Under the pieces are notes generated by a model that did no database searches, was not told where the DNA came from, and saw only the letters and a list, made by a program, of their open reading frames with translations. Below are positions 25,917-35,331 of a stretch of DNA of 64,000 nucleotides, one piece after another. The stretch comes from CAZFHA01 sp964518595. Lineage in GTDB: Bacteria > Bacillota > Clostridia > Saccharofermentanales > Saccharofermentanaceae. Within the stretch, counting starts at the first letter, position 1, and each line of letters begins with the position of its first letter. The translations under genes were made by a program, and so were the position numbers. The stretch covers positions 62,001-126,000 of the forward strand of contig CAZFHA010000004.1 of assembly GCA_964518595.1 (NCBI GenBank), given 5' to 3'.

Positions 25917-26822
25917 CTATGTTAATTGTCCCTGTGCTTTCAAGCGCTTCTTAATCAGCTCCACAAAATCTTGGGGTGCTAACACCTTAATCATTGGCCC
26001 AAAAGACAAGATTCGAATCAATATCTCTGTCTCATCTTGTCGGTCGTACCACAAAACCATTTCAAACTCCCCCGAATCCAACCGCCGCGTTTCTTTTTGG
26101 CAATCCGAAAAATGCAGGAGCACCCGATCCAGAGCATTTCGTTCATCCTTTAGCCAAAGTTTTAACCTGCTCCTTTTAGCTTGAGCCATTTCCCAGGAAT
26201 CCCTTTCATAAGTTTCCATACATTGGCAGCTAGTGATTCTCGCTACATTAATATATGCTACCAACTTATTGCCCATGGTTTTCAAGCGAAATTTATCATC
26301 CTTAGCCGAATACTCTAACTTAGATGGTATGAAGCTACCCTCTAACTTTCTCCCCTGTCGATTCAGATAAACAATCTTTAGCCAACACTGCTTTTTTAGC
26401 CCCTCAAGAATCGTTTTAAAACAAGCAATATAATTAGGATCAGAAAAATCATCACCATCAGTATAGCGATCAAAATAGACCAAATCCTCCGGCTGCCACA
26501 AAGGATCTACGGAAGAAAGTCCCTGGGCGGTCACCCCAAAAAGCCCACAGCGCGGATCAGCCAACAAAGTCTTTAACCAGCGCTTTTGCAGCAGAGTTAA
26601 GGGCATTTGCGGGACATGACAGAGAGGCGTTTTTAGCGCCTGATTTATGACCAGCCATTCTTCGTTTTTTATTGCTGGAATTATGGTCAAAGCACTTTCA
26701 GAAAAAGCCTTAGCCTCAATAATTTGTTGAAGATTTTCTTCCGTAAGCTCTCCCTTTTGCGCGGCTTTAATCAGCAGCTCTAGCGCACGAAAATAGGCTG
26801 AATAAACCTCACTTAACAGCAT
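25917..26822 (-). CDS. WYL-domain transcriptional regulator 2
   Basis: 301 residues using ATG at 26822, which has GAGGAGG 6 nt upstream; the longer frame lies inside the preceding gene. It overlaps that gene's end by 14 nt, indicating translational coupling. The N-terminal half is helical with no clear classical winged helix. The C-terminal half has a WYL-type beta domain (CWLKIVYLNRQGRKLEGSFIPSKLEY) and a WCX-like extension (EILIRILSFGPMIKVLAP). WYL proteins sense nucleic-acid or nucleotide ligands and often control DNA-damage, defense or RNA-repair genes. The nearest likely target is the unknown gene-rtcB operon just downstream. Confidence 0.8.
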   Translation of the reverse strand: MLLSEVYSAYFRALELLIKAAQKGELTEENLQQIIEAKAFSESALTIIPAIKNEEWLVINQALKTPLCHVPQMPLTLLQKRWLKTLLADPRCGLFGVTAQGLSSVDPLWQPEDLVYFDRYTDGDDFSDPNYIACFKTILEGLKKQCWLKIVYLNRQGRKLEGSFIPSKLEYSAKDDKFRLKTMGNKLVAYINVARITSCQCMETYERDSWEMAQAKRSRLKLWLKDERNALDRVLLHFSDCQKETRRLDSGEFEMVLWYDRQDETEILIRILSFGPMIKVLAPQDFVELIKKRLKAQGQLT

Positions 26823-28050
26823 GAATATCCTCCTCATATAGTCGTGCCAAAGCCGCCACATCCTGCCAAAACAATGTTTCCACCAGTGGGTTCGAACAAG
26901 TCAACCTAATAATCCGACCAATAAAAGTTCGAAGCCAAGGCAACAGTTCTCTCGCATCATAGACCGAGGCTTTAAATCCCCATTGGTTCTCTGACAATTG
27001 CCAGACCTCGCCGCAACGCTTTTCCCGATTCAGCCTTTGCACAATATGCTGATCTCTGGGTGGAACAGATAACACCAGCTCCAGGGTCTCCACCTTTTGC
27101 TGCCCAACAGAAACACCCCAGATATAGCCTTTCTCCTCCTCAAATCGGGTGCGCAAGCAGTCGAAGGATTCTATCTTTTCCCGAAAAATTACCTTTTGGA
27201 TACGATCTAAACGCCAAAAAGTTAGCGGTCTCCGCCTACTTTGAAAAGCAGCCAAATATTGTCTGCCCCCTTGAACACTACTAAAAATCTGTAGCGGTAT
27301 AACTCTGACCCGTTGCGGTTTTCTCCCATCACTACCCACCAGCTCCAATTCAACTTTTCGCTGCTCCCGGATGGCACTAAATAAATCCAGTAAAATCTGG
27401 CTATCTAGGGCAAATAAAAAATAACGGTGTTTGAAGGCAAAATACTGGTCTCTCGCCTCATAGCCATAGCCAATAAAGCTACCAATAACACCCAAAGGAT
27501 TATCTTCTGAAAAAAATGCTACCGCCTCACGCCAAAGCTCTAGATTCACATCCGAATCAGCCAGACCATAGACCAACTGCTTCCCCTTTTTCTGGGGCAA
27601 AACCAGGCCCAAATCCCCATACTCTTTTAATTTTTTTCGTAGAGTCGATTCCTCAAACAATTCCGTCTTCTGGAATGCCGACAAGTAGGATGTATCTATA
27701 GCCGTCAAAATCTCTTCAATCCCCAAGACCACTCCAGAAGACAAGATATCCAATAAAAGAAAATGCAGACTCACATCATTTTTAGTAAAACTGGAAGCCT
27801 TCCAAGCCTTGAAAAGTGGGTTAGTGGGAATATTTCGACTATCTAGCGCCAGAAATACCGCTTTACCATAAGCCTCCTGCCGGAAAGCCATATAGCCAGC
27901 CAACCAGCTCTCCACCCTTCGTTTTTCGTTATCGTAACTGCGCCCGCTTTTTTGCGAAAATTCCTCCCGACTGCGAAAACCATAAACTAAAAACTGACGC
28001 ATATAGTTTCTGGTACTATCAAAGCTCTTAATGCGCTCGCTATAGGCCAC
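26809..28050 (-). CDS. WYL-domain transcriptional regulator 1
   Basis: 413 residues with a GTG start behind GGGGGGAG. The N-terminal ~200 residues are helical with a winged-helix-like portion (STLRKKLKEYGDLGLVLPQKKGKQLVYGL, positions ~140-170). The C-terminal part is a WYL domain (VELELVGSDGRKPQRVRVIPLQIF, YLAAFQSRRRPLTFWRLDRI) with a WCX-like tail. It overlaps the next WYL gene, and the pair probably acts as a heteromer, as seen for PafB/PafC-type pairs. It follows the ferredoxin-nitroreductase gene by 11 nt, so the three minus-strand genes are likely one transcript. Confidence 0.82.
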   Translation of the reverse strand: MAYSERIKSFDSTRNYMRQFLVYGFRSREEFSQKSGRSYDNEKRRVESWLAGYMAFRQEAYGKAVFLALDSRNIPTNPLFKAWKASSFTKNDVSLHFLLLDILSSGVVLGIEEILTAIDTSYLSAFQKTELFEESTLRKKLKEYGDLGLVLPQKKGKQLVYGLADSDVNLELWREAVAFFSEDNPLGVIGSFIGYGYEARDQYFAFKHRYFLFALDSQILLDLFSAIREQRKVELELVGSDGRKPQRVRVIPLQIFSSVQGGRQYLAAFQSRRRPLTFWRLDRIQKVIFREKIESFDCLRTRFEEEKGYIWGVSVGQQKVETLELVLSVPPRDQHIVQRLNREKRCGEVWQLSENQWGFKASVYDARELLPWLRTFIGRIIRLTCSNPLVETLFWQDVAALARLYEEDIHAVK

Positions 28051-28061
28051 AAGCTCCCCCC

Positions 28062-28838
28062 TCAGTCATACTGAACCACAGCGGTCTCTCGCTGTGCTGT
28101 TCTATAATACCTTACTGCCGGATAACCAATCACCAGTGTCGTCACTACCTTACCTTTGGAAACTGCGGATAATTTTCGCCGGAGCTTTCTAGAAAACTTC
28201 ACCGCATAGGTAAAAAGTCCACTATACAATACACCCAAACCGTAGGAACGAGCCACTAGCTCCATGGCGGAAGCGGCCAGGGCACCGTCTACTAGATCAT
28301 CAGATTTAATAACCAGTACCACCGGCGCTCCTTTGAAGAAAAAATTCTCCCCCACAGGAATATGCCTAAAACTTTTCACAAATAAGCTAATTAAGGGCTT
28401 TAACCGCCGAAAAATCACCCCCGCCAGCCTTTCATACTCAGCCTTGTTATCTTGGAGAACCACATAGGAAACCCCTTGGCGATTTCTTCCTGTAGGCGTG
28501 TAGCGTCCTGCTTCAATAATCTGGCTGATCACCTCCGGCGATACCTCTCGCTCCGAAAAGTGCCGAATCGAACGCCTACCCTTAATCATTGCCATAAGAC
28601 TTTCTGGCGCCAAAGCCACCCCCTCACCAAGTACCTCCGGAGCCTCAGCAAAACCAGAAATAGACACAGCATTTTTAGGGCACACTGCAACACAATGACC
28701 ACACTTCAGGCAGTCCTGCGAAATAACCGCTGCACTTTTTTCAGAGATAACAAATAGATGCTGGGGGCAATCACTCTCACACAACCCACAGCCAATGCAC
28801 TGGCTTGAATCCACCGTTACAATATGTTCTTTATTCAT
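28062..28838 (-). CDS. Ferredoxin-nitroreductase fusion (Fe-S flavoenzyme)
   Basis: 258 residues. ATG at 28838 follows AGGAGG; a longer frame upstream has no such site and a non-family N-terminus. The first ~60 residues hold two 4Fe-4S motifs (CIGCGLCESDCP and CLKCGHCVAVCP), and the rest is a nitroreductase-fold FMN domain (GRRSIRHFSEREVSPE, GRYTPTGRNRQG, RSYGLGVLYSGLFTYA). Such fusions are common in anaerobes and reduce nitro-aromatics, quinones or unknown substrates with ferredoxin-type electron transfer. The protein is cytoplasmic. Fragments of a second copy lie in the scar at 19144-19440. It lies just upstream of the two WYL genes. Confidence 0.88.
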   Translation of the reverse strand: MNKEHIVTVDSSQCIGCGLCESDCPQHLFVISEKSAAVISQDCLKCGHCVAVCPKNAVSISGFAEAPEVLGEGVALAPESLMAMIKGRRSIRHFSEREVSPEVISQIIEAGRYTPTGRNRQGVSYVVLQDNKAEYERLAGVIFRRLKPLISLFVKSFRHIPVGENFFFKGAPVVLVIKSDDLVDGALAASAMELVARSYGLGVLYSGLFTYAVKFSRKLRRKLSAVSKGKVVTTLVIGYPAVRYYRTAQRETAVVQYD

Positions 28839-29000
28839 CGAATATTTCCTCCTAGCATTTTTCTCTGGCAAGTTCTTTTCCAAAATCATATTCCTGCGTA
28901 GCTTGCCTACACCCCTTGGCAAAGCCGCAGCATTCCACTTCCCCCACTTTTCAAAATTAGTCATATAAGATACTACTGCTGCAATTCTCCTGTAACTCAC

Positions 29001-30500
29001 TTACAAGCCCCCTCCAATGCCTGAGGCATAACGATATATATCTTCGGTGTCGAATTCGGCTCGGCTCAGTTCCTTGCTGATTGTTCCATTACACAGAACC
29101 ACAATCCGATCACTCATTCCCATGAGTTCATGAACATCAGAGGATATTAAGATAATGCCTGCCCCCTTCGAAGTGAGCTCATTCATAATATTATAGAATT
29201 CAACTTTGGCTACCGTATCAATGCTCTTCGTCGGTTCATCCAGGATGTATACTTGGCAATTTTGTTCCATCATACGGGCAATAATAGTTTTTTGTTGATT
29301 GCCACCGGAAAGCGCAAGGATATTCTCCTTCATGGAATCAGGGCGAATATGCAGGCGCTGAATATGCCGACGAGTGCGAATTTTTTCTTTCGTGGTGCCA
29401 TGGATACTGCCAAAAGCCCCTCTTCGAGAAATCATCATATTATTGAGAGTATCCAGATTGGGAAACCTGTTCTGTGCCAGCTCTTCACTTAAGAATCCGA
29501 TCCCCTTCTTACTGGCCTGGTAGGGAGACAGGATGGTCGTGGGCAGACCTTGAAATAAAATCTGCCCTTTGGTTTTTCTTAGAATGCCCATGATGGTTTT
29601 GGCAATGGCACTACGTCCTGACCCAGCCAATCCGGCTATGCCTAGAATTTCACCTTGATGTAGCTGCAGGTGAATATTACGAAATACCCCATCAACCGCA
29701 AGATCCTTAACCTCCAAGCATATCGAACCCTTCCGAACTGGCAACTTGGGGTAACGTTCATAGTAGTCTAAGCCAAAAGAAGCATCTAAAAGATCAGATA
29801 TACCCGTTTGAGGAGCTCGAAAGTAGCCAATAAACTTAGCATCGCGGAGCACCGCCATGCGACTGGATACAGCATAGGCTTCATTCATCCGATGGGTCAC
29901 AAAGATAATCGTTGTACCCTTTTGACTTAAATCTCGCATTATGGCTAGAATTTTTTGTGATTCGCTTTCTGTCAAAGCGTCTGTAGGTTCATCAAGGAGT
30001 AAAATACTGGGCTTGGCCGCCAAGGCACGAGCAATAGATACTAGTCTCTTTTCGGCGGCACTTAAGGTTTTGACGGTACGTTCAACATCAATATACAGAT
30101 CAAATATGGCCAGAATTTCCGCAGCTACTTGACTGGCCCTTTTTTCGCGGACATGGCAGATACGATGCTTTTTCAAGACCGCTTTCTGGATAAAAATATT
30201 CTCTTTGACAGATAAATGCTCGAACAGACCATTTTCCTGCTGAACATAAGCAATGCCCTGGTTCAAAGCATCTTGGGTAGTGCTAAATTTTACTTTCCGT
30301 CCATGGAGAAATAGATCACCTTGATCTGGTTTATACACCCCAGCTAATAGCTTGATTAGAACAGATTTCCCCGCCCCAGTTTCACCAACTAAGGCTAAAA
30401 TCTCGCTCTTTTTAACCTCGATCGACACATTGTCTAGGGCGAGTTTTCCGTCAAAGGCTTTACTGAACTTATCTATATGAAGAATAGTTTCGCTCTCCAT
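29001..30500 (-). CDS. Second RbsA-type sugar ABC transporter ATPase (no adjacent permease)
   Basis: 499 residues with two ABC ATPase halves, as in RbsA/MglA/XylG. First half: Walker A GETGAGKS (~40-47), Walker B ILLLDEPT, but a poor signature LSAAEKRL where LSGGQ-like residues are usual. Second half: degenerate P-loop GLAGSGRS typical of RbsA, signature ALSGGNQQK intact, and VYILDEPT. It lies 12 nt after the deoR-type gene and is divergent from a complete RbsABC set carrying its own ATPase. It may energise the same permease with altered properties or serve a permease elsewhere. The altered signature in half one suggests reduced or asymmetric hydrolysis, but this is inference. Confidence 0.85.
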   Translation of the reverse strand: MESETILHIDKFSKAFDGKLALDNVSIEVKKSEILALVGETGAGKSVLIKLLAGVYKPDQGDLFLHGRKVKFSTTQDALNQGIAYVQQENGLFEHLSVKENIFIQKAVLKKHRICHVREKRASQVAAEILAIFDLYIDVERTVKTLSAAEKRLVSIARALAAKPSILLLDEPTDALTESESQKILAIMRDLSQKGTTIIFVTHRMNEAYAVSSRMAVLRDAKFIGYFRAPQTGISDLLDASFGLDYYERYPKLPVRKGSICLEVKDLAVDGVFRNIHLQLHQGEILGIAGLAGSGRSAIAKTIMGILRKTKGQILFQGLPTTILSPYQASKKGIGFLSEELAQNRFPNLDTLNNMMISRRGAFGSIHGTTKEKIRTRRHIQRLHIRPDSMKENILALSGGNQQKTIIARMMEQNCQVYILDEPTKSIDTVAKVEFYNIMNELTSKGAGIILISSDVHELMGMSDRIVVLCNGTISKELSRAEFDTEDIYRYASGIGGGL

Positions 30501-30512
30501 GAGGGTTCCCCC

Positions 30513-31313
30513 TTACTTGTTTTTGTTGGGGCTAGACAAAGTCTCCTGAAAACCGGTAAACAATTGTATATTATGCTCGTAATAATACTGTTTATAAGCT
30601 GCATCAACTTGAATATTTGTAATCACCTTAGGGGATAGGGTCACATCACCAATGCGGGCAAAGGATTTTGAGCCGAATTTGGTATAGTCCGCCATCACAA
30701 TAACTTCACTACAATTCTGACTGACAGCCTTAAGGAGCTCGGCTTCATCAAGACTTTGGACAGTGTAACCATATTCCGTCGAAATACCATCTACAGTGAA
30801 AAAAGCCTTAGAAAAAAACAGATTCTGTATATCCTTTATGGCTTGCTGCCCAGTCAAAAAGAGCTGTTGCTCCCTCACCTCTAGAGAACCGCCAATGGCA
30901 ATTACATGGATGTGGCGGAACTGAGCCAGCGTAACAACGCAATTAATGCTGTTGGTAACTACAGTAACCGAGCGCAAATTTTTAAGCCTTTCAACCAGAC
31001 AAAGAGAAATGTCCCCGGAATTGACAAAAATAAAGTCGCCATCTTGAATAAACTTCTCGGCAACTTTAGCAATAGACTCGTGTTCATCAGCCATCTTGCT
31101 GTTAGGCACAAGATTCAAATTCGCTTTATTCGATTCCCGCAGAACGGCTCCCCCATGGGTGCGACGCAAGTAGCCGTCTCTTTCTAATTTCTCCAAGTCA
31201 CGTCTAGCGGTAGCTTCAGAGATGGATAAGGACGCACAGATCGTCATCACATCCACGTGACCGTCCTCTTCAAGCATCTTTCTAATTCTGGTGTAACGCT
31301 CAGCTGCAAACAT
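30513..31313 (-). CDS. DeoR-family transcriptional regulator of the polyol locus
   Basis: 266 residues. The N-terminal DeoR winged helix-turn-helix is clear (AERYTRIRKMLEEDGHVDV, SISEATARRDLEKLERDG, LRRTHGGAVL) and is followed by the DeoR C-terminal sugar-phosphate-sensing Rossmann-like domain (FIFVNSGDISLCLVERL; GYTVQSLDEAELLKA). It is the first gene of the minus-strand unit with the second RbsA-like ATPase and is transcribed divergently from the ABC/dehydrogenase operon. DeoR-type repressors usually release DNA on binding a phosphorylated sugar intermediate. Direct repeats in the shared intergenic region are candidate operators. Confidence 0.92.
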   Translation of the reverse strand: MFAAERYTRIRKMLEEDGHVDVMTICASLSISEATARRDLEKLERDGYLRRTHGGAVLRESNKANLNLVPNSKMADEHESIAKVAEKFIQDGDFIFVNSGDISLCLVERLKNLRSVTVVTNSINCVVTLAQFRHIHVIAIGGSLEVREQQLFLTGQQAIKDIQNLFFSKAFFTVDGISTEYGYTVQSLDEAELLKAVSQNCSEVIVMADYTKFGSKSFARIGDVTLSPKVITNIQVDAAYKQYYYEHNIQLFTGFQETLSSPNKNK

Positions 31314-31517
31314 AATAACCTCAATAAAATTAGTTTAAGATAATTATACACTCAAGTTCCCTTATTTACTTTGCTATTTTTAGAAAAAGGCTCTTTGCCG
31401 GGGCATAAAATCATACCATTCTATCATTCGATTTTTAAAACGCTCATTTCCTTTACTTTTTATCTAAATAAATTGATTTTATCTATTTACTTTTTGATTA
31501 TTTTAATATATCATCAC

Positions 31518-31550
31518 TCTAAAACAATCACTTTACGTCTAAAACAATCA
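31518..31550. promoter_or_regulatory. Direct repeats in the divergent promoter region, candidate DeoR operator
   Basis: TCTAAAACAATCA occurs at 31518-31530 and again at 31538-31550, a 20-bp period (about two helical turns), 35 bp upstream of the ABC operon start. Placement and spacing fit an operator for the divergent DeoR gene. The surrounding 31320-31560 is very AT-rich and contains no gene. Confidence 0.5.
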
Positions 31551-31584
31551 TTTTCAATCTTTTGTCATCAAAGGAGGATCTGAA

Positions 31585-33126
31585 ATGAGCACAGCAGAGA
31601 AGACGCCCTCAACGCCAGAGGTTCTACTCAGAATGGATGGGATCAGCAAATCATTTGCAGGGACAAAAGCCTTGAAAGATGTGAGTCTGACACTGCATCG
31701 AGGTACTGTTCACGCCTTGATGGGCGAAAATGGCGCTGGCAAAAGTACCTTGATGAAAATTCTTGCAGGTATTCTCAAAAAGGACGAAGGCCACATTATC
31801 TACAAGGGTCAGAATGTTCAGTTTAATTCTGCCAAGGAAGCCCATGAAAACGGAATTTCGATGATCCACCAAGAATTATCTGCCCTTCCCCACATGACAG
31901 TGCAGGAGAATCTTTTCTTAGGCCGAGAACTCCATCTAGGTATCTCCCCCATTTTAGATTGGGGAAAGATGCGCCAGCAGACAAAGCTGCTACTAGACTC
32001 ACTAGGGCTTACACTTTCACCCGATACGCTCATGCGAGATTTGACCGTCTCACAGATGCAAATGGTAGAAATTGCCAAAGCCGTGTCGGTAAATGCCGAG
32101 ATAATCATTATGGATGAACCTACCTCAGCCATAACTACCCGTGAAGTCAAGAAACTTTTTGCCATTATCCAGAAACTCAAAAACGAAGGGCGCTGCATCA
32201 TCTACATCACCCACAAGATGGATGAAGTCTTCCAAATCGCCGATCAAATCACTATTTTCCGGGATGGCAGCTATGTTGGCACCTATCCGGCTTCCTCCAT
32301 GGACGACCGGCAATTAATTCGCAAAATGGTAGACCGGGAGCTGGAAGAAATTTTCCCTGCCAAGCAGCAAGGTATGGGAGATGTTGTTTTCGAGGTTGAG
32401 AACCTATCCAGAAAAGGTCTGTTCTCCAATGTAAGTTTTCAAGTCAGAAAAGGGGAAATTCTCGGCATTGCCGGTCTAATGGGCGCAGGCAGAACCGAAG
32501 TTGTGGAGAGCATTTTTGGCATTTATCCTTTGGATCAAGGGAAAATTCGCATCAGAGGCAACCCCTGTCGTATCAAATCACCGAAGCAAGCCATCACCGC
32601 AGGTGTAGCCTTAATAACCGAAGACCGCAAAAAGACCGGATTAGTGCTCGGCATGAGCATCTTAGACAATATCACTCTCCCTTCCACGCCAAAATTAAGT
32701 CGTGGACGCTTCCTCTTACAAAAAAAGAAAATTGCTGGTGCCTGCGATGAATATACCCACAAATTACGTATTAAGATGGGCAGTCCCACCCAAGCAGTAA
32801 AGAGTTTATCCGGCGGCAATCAGCAGAAAGTCGTCCTGGCCAAGTGGCTGATGATGAAGCCGGATATCTTGATTTTTGACGAGCCTACTAGAGGAATTGA
32901 TGTCGGTGCCAAGGCAGAGTTCTATCGGATTATTACCGATCTGGCAGCGCAAGGTGTCGCCATTGTGTTCATTTCCAGCGAGATGCAAGAAATACTGGGC
33001 ATGTGCCACCGAATTATTGTTATGCACGAAGGAACAAAAACCGGTGATCTGCTTAGAGCGGAAGCCACCCAAGAAATACTCTTAGCCTATGCCACCGGAA
33101 TCAAGCAACAAAACAGAGAGGAATAA
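31585..33126 (+). CDS. RbsA-type sugar ABC transporter ATP-binding protein
   Basis: 513 residues with two fused ABC ATPase domains. First half: Walker A GENGAGKST (~50-58), MVEIAKAVS signature region, Walker B IIIMDEPTSA. Second half: GLMGAGRTE degenerate P-loop, LSGGNQQKVVLAKW signature, and ILIFDEPTRGIDVGAK, the RbsA-family hallmark. ATG follows AAAGGAGG. It is the first gene of a five-gene plus-strand operon (ATPase, permease, binding protein, SDR, MDR). The dehydrogenases suggest a pentitol, hexitol or cyclitol rather than ribose, so I give no gene symbol. Confidence 0.93.
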   Translation: MSTAEKTPSTPEVLLRMDGISKSFAGTKALKDVSLTLHRGTVHALMGENGAGKSTLMKILAGILKKDEGHIIYKGQNVQFNSAKEAHENGISMIHQELSALPHMTVQENLFLGRELHLGISPILDWGKMRQQTKLLLDSLGLTLSPDTLMRDLTVSQMQMVEIAKAVSVNAEIIIMDEPTSAITTREVKKLFAIIQKLKNEGRCIIYITHKMDEVFQIADQITIFRDGSYVGTYPASSMDDRQLIRKMVDRELEEIFPAKQQGMGDVVFEVENLSRKGLFSNVSFQVRKGEILGIAGLMGAGRTEVVESIFGIYPLDQGKIRIRGNPCRIKSPKQAITAGVALITEDRKKTGLVLGMSILDNITLPSTPKLSRGRFLLQKKKIAGACDEYTHKLRIKMGSPTQAVKSLSGGNQQKVVLAKWLMMKPDILIFDEPTRGIDVGAKAEFYRIITDLAAQGVAIVFISSEMQEILGMCHRIIVMHEGTKTGDLLRAEATQEILLAYATGIKQQNREE

Positions 33127-33131
33127 TTACT

Positions 33132-34130
33132 ATGAGTAAGGAAGTACCCAATCGAGCCGTATCTGTCAAGACTTCCAAAGGATTTTTGCAAAAAACCAAT
33201 CACTACCTGTCTACCTTTGGCATATTTTTTGTCTTTATACTCCTTTGCATCATCTTATCTTTTCTGACACCGACCTTTGCCACCACGGAAAACTTCCTAA
33301 ATGTCTTGCGACAAGTATCCATTAACGGAATTTTAGCTATCGGTCTGAGTTTTGTCATCTTAACGGGAGGAATTGACCTATCTGTTGGGTCACTAGTGGC
33401 TTTAACCGGTGTCATCACCGCCGGAACCATCAAAGCCGGACTACCCGTAGGCAGCGCAATTCTACTGGGCATCGGCTGCGCTTTAGTTATGGGCATTATC
33501 AGTGGCCTACTCATCGCCCAAGGCAAACTAGCCCCCTTCATTGTCACCCTAGCCATTATGACCATCGCCAGAGGTCTTACTTTTATCTATTCAAAAGGAC
33601 AACCGATTTCAAGTCTGCCCCAGAATTTTCTGGTCATCGGTAAGGGGAATATCTTGATTGGACCAATAACCATTCCCATACCCGCCATGATTCTAGCCCT
33701 GGTCTTCGGTGTAAGTTGGTTTCTGATTTCTTACACCAGTTTTGGCCGTTATATCTACGCCGTAGGAGGCAACGAGTATGCCGCTGTGGTCTCTGGAATC
33801 AATGCCAAAAAAATCAAAATTCTAGTCTATGCCATCAGCGGTTTACTGGCAGGAATTGCCTCCATCATCCTCACCTCCCGGGTAGCCGTAGGTCTACCCC
33901 AAGCCGGAGAAGGCTACGAACTTGATGCCATCGCTGCCACAGTTATTGGTGGCATGAGCTTATCAGGTGGGCGGGGACGCCTCTGGGGAACCTTAATCGG
34001 TGCCTTAATACTTGGTGTCTTAAGTAACGGTCTAGACCTAATGGGTGTGGGCTCTTATTACCAGAAAGTAATTAAGGGCGCCATTATATTAGCCGCCGTA
34101 CTTATGGATAGCAGTCGCAAGAACGACTAA
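33132..34130 (+). CDS. RbsC-type sugar ABC transporter permease
   Basis: 332 residues, polytopic, with about 8-10 hydrophobic segments from residue ~25 to the end. Family marks include TPTFATTENFLNVLRQVS, GLSFVILTGGIDLSVGS (~70-86), GLLIAQGKLAPFIVTLA, YAVGGNEYAA and AIAATVIGGMSLSGGRG, all standard in the RbsC/XylH branch. It starts 5 nt after the ATPase stop, so the two are coupled. It forms the membrane channel for the substrate delivered by the lipoprotein encoded next. Confidence 0.94.
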   Translation: MSKEVPNRAVSVKTSKGFLQKTNHYLSTFGIFFVFILLCIILSFLTPTFATTENFLNVLRQVSINGILAIGLSFVILTGGIDLSVGSLVALTGVITAGTIKAGLPVGSAILLGIGCALVMGIISGLLIAQGKLAPFIVTLAIMTIARGLTFIYSKGQPISSLPQNFLVIGKGNILIGPITIPIPAMILALVFGVSWFLISYTSFGRYIYAVGGNEYAAVVSGINAKKIKILVYAISGLLAGIASIILTSRVAVGLPQAGEGYELDAIAATVIGGMSLSGGRGRLWGTLIGALILGVLSNGLDLMGVGSYYQKVIKGAIILAAVLMDSSRKND

Positions 34131-34252
34131 CGTCATAGGTAAAAATCTAACAACTGCAAAAAGAAAGGAGTAAATAACAGCATAGAACAAGAGACGAGTT
34201 ATGGAATCAGAGAATATTAGAACACGTAGCCAAACTTAAGGAGGAAATTATT

Positions 34253-35290
34253 ATGAGAAAAATTCTAGCTTTGATACTATCAACAGCCATACTTTTCACT
34301 CTGGCAGCTTGTTCCATTAGTGACGGCAGTACCGCAACCACCAAAAAACAAGCCGTCGAGGGCGCCACAGTACCAGACCAAGATTCTGCCACTACCGCCA
34401 AGAATGGAGCTACCAAAAAGAAGCTGGTAGTAGGATGTACAGTCTATTATATGTCCGAGTTCGTCACGCTCATGGTCAAGGGCATTGAGGCCGGAGCCGC
34501 CGAATACGATGTGGAGCTAAAACTATTAGATGCAGATCGAGATCCCGCCAAGCAAATGTCGCAGGTGGAAGGCTTAATTGCCGATAAAGTCGATGTCCTT
34601 CTGGTAGCACCGGTTCACAGCGATTCCTCCGTGCCGGTACTAAATCTGGCTAACGAAGCCAACATCCCCATCGTCATCCTAAACACCGAACTAAATACCG
34701 AAGAAGATTATTATTTTGTCGGCCCCAACGATATCGAAGCAGGAGAGCTCCTCATGAACTATGCGGCTGAACAAATGAAAGGCAAAGGCAACATTGTCAT
34801 TTTGGAAGGCCCAATCGGCCACAGCGCCCAGATCCAGCGGCGCCAAGGAATCCAGAACATTCTGGACAAAAACCCTGACATCAAGCTCCTAGCCGAGAAA
34901 ACCGCCAACTGGAACCGAGACGAAGCCGTGACCACCATCGAAAACTGGCTGCAAGCCTATGCTGCCGACGGCATTGACGCTGTAATTGCCGAGAATGACG
35001 AAATGGCACTAGGAGCAGTTCAAGCCCTAGAAAGCAAAGGAATAAAAGCCGATGTTTTAGTCGGTGGCGTTGACGCTATCAAAGATGCCTGTATCCGCAT
35101 CGACGAAGGACGAATGGACTGTACAATCCTCCAGGATGCCCAGAAAGAAGGTCGCTTAGGCATCGAAATCGCCTACAAGCTAGCTACCGGCGAAAAAGTC
35201 CCCGAGTTCAAAAACCTCATCAGCATGGATCTAATTACCAAAGATGACGGCAGTGCCGCCAAGCTATTAGATACCATCTTTGCCGAGTAA
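34253..35290 (+). CDS. Sugar/polyol-binding lipoprotein (RbsB-like)
   Basis: 345 residues. The signal peptide MRKILALILSTAILFTLAAC ends in a LAAC lipobox, so the protein is a membrane-anchored substrate receptor. After a Thr/Ala linker, a type I periplasmic-binding fold begins at KLVVGCTVYYMSEF (~63), with DADRDPAKQMSQVEGLI, VDVLLVAPVHSDS, NIPIVILNTEL, GIDAVIAENDEMALGA and VLVGGVDA, characteristic of the RbsB/pentose-binding group. ATG follows AAGGAGG. It lies third in the operon after a 122-bp gap. The ligand cannot be read from the sequence; the downstream dehydrogenases favour a polyol. Confidence 0.92.
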   Translation: MRKILALILSTAILFTLAACSISDGSTATTKKQAVEGATVPDQDSATTAKNGATKKKLVVGCTVYYMSEFVTLMVKGIEAGAAEYDVELKLLDADRDPAKQMSQVEGLIADKVDVLLVAPVHSDSSVPVLNLANEANIPIVILNTELNTEEDYYFVGPNDIEAGELLMNYAAEQMKGKGNIVILEGPIGHSAQIQRRQGIQNILDKNPDIKLLAEKTANWNRDEAVTTIENWLQAYAADGIDAVIAENDEMALGAVQALESKGIKADVLVGGVDAIKDACIRIDEGRMDCTILQDAQKEGRLGIEIAYKLATGEKVPEFKNLISMDLITKDDGSAAKLLDTIFAE

Positions 35291-35331
35291 AGGGCAAGCT
35301 CAAAATAATAGAAACACCTAAGGAGGAAACC

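Noticed and set aside
28839..29000. N-terminal extension of the ferredoxin-nitroreductase frame
   Set aside because: No ribosome site and no family match; ATG 28838 follows AGGAGG and begins at the ferredoxin domain.
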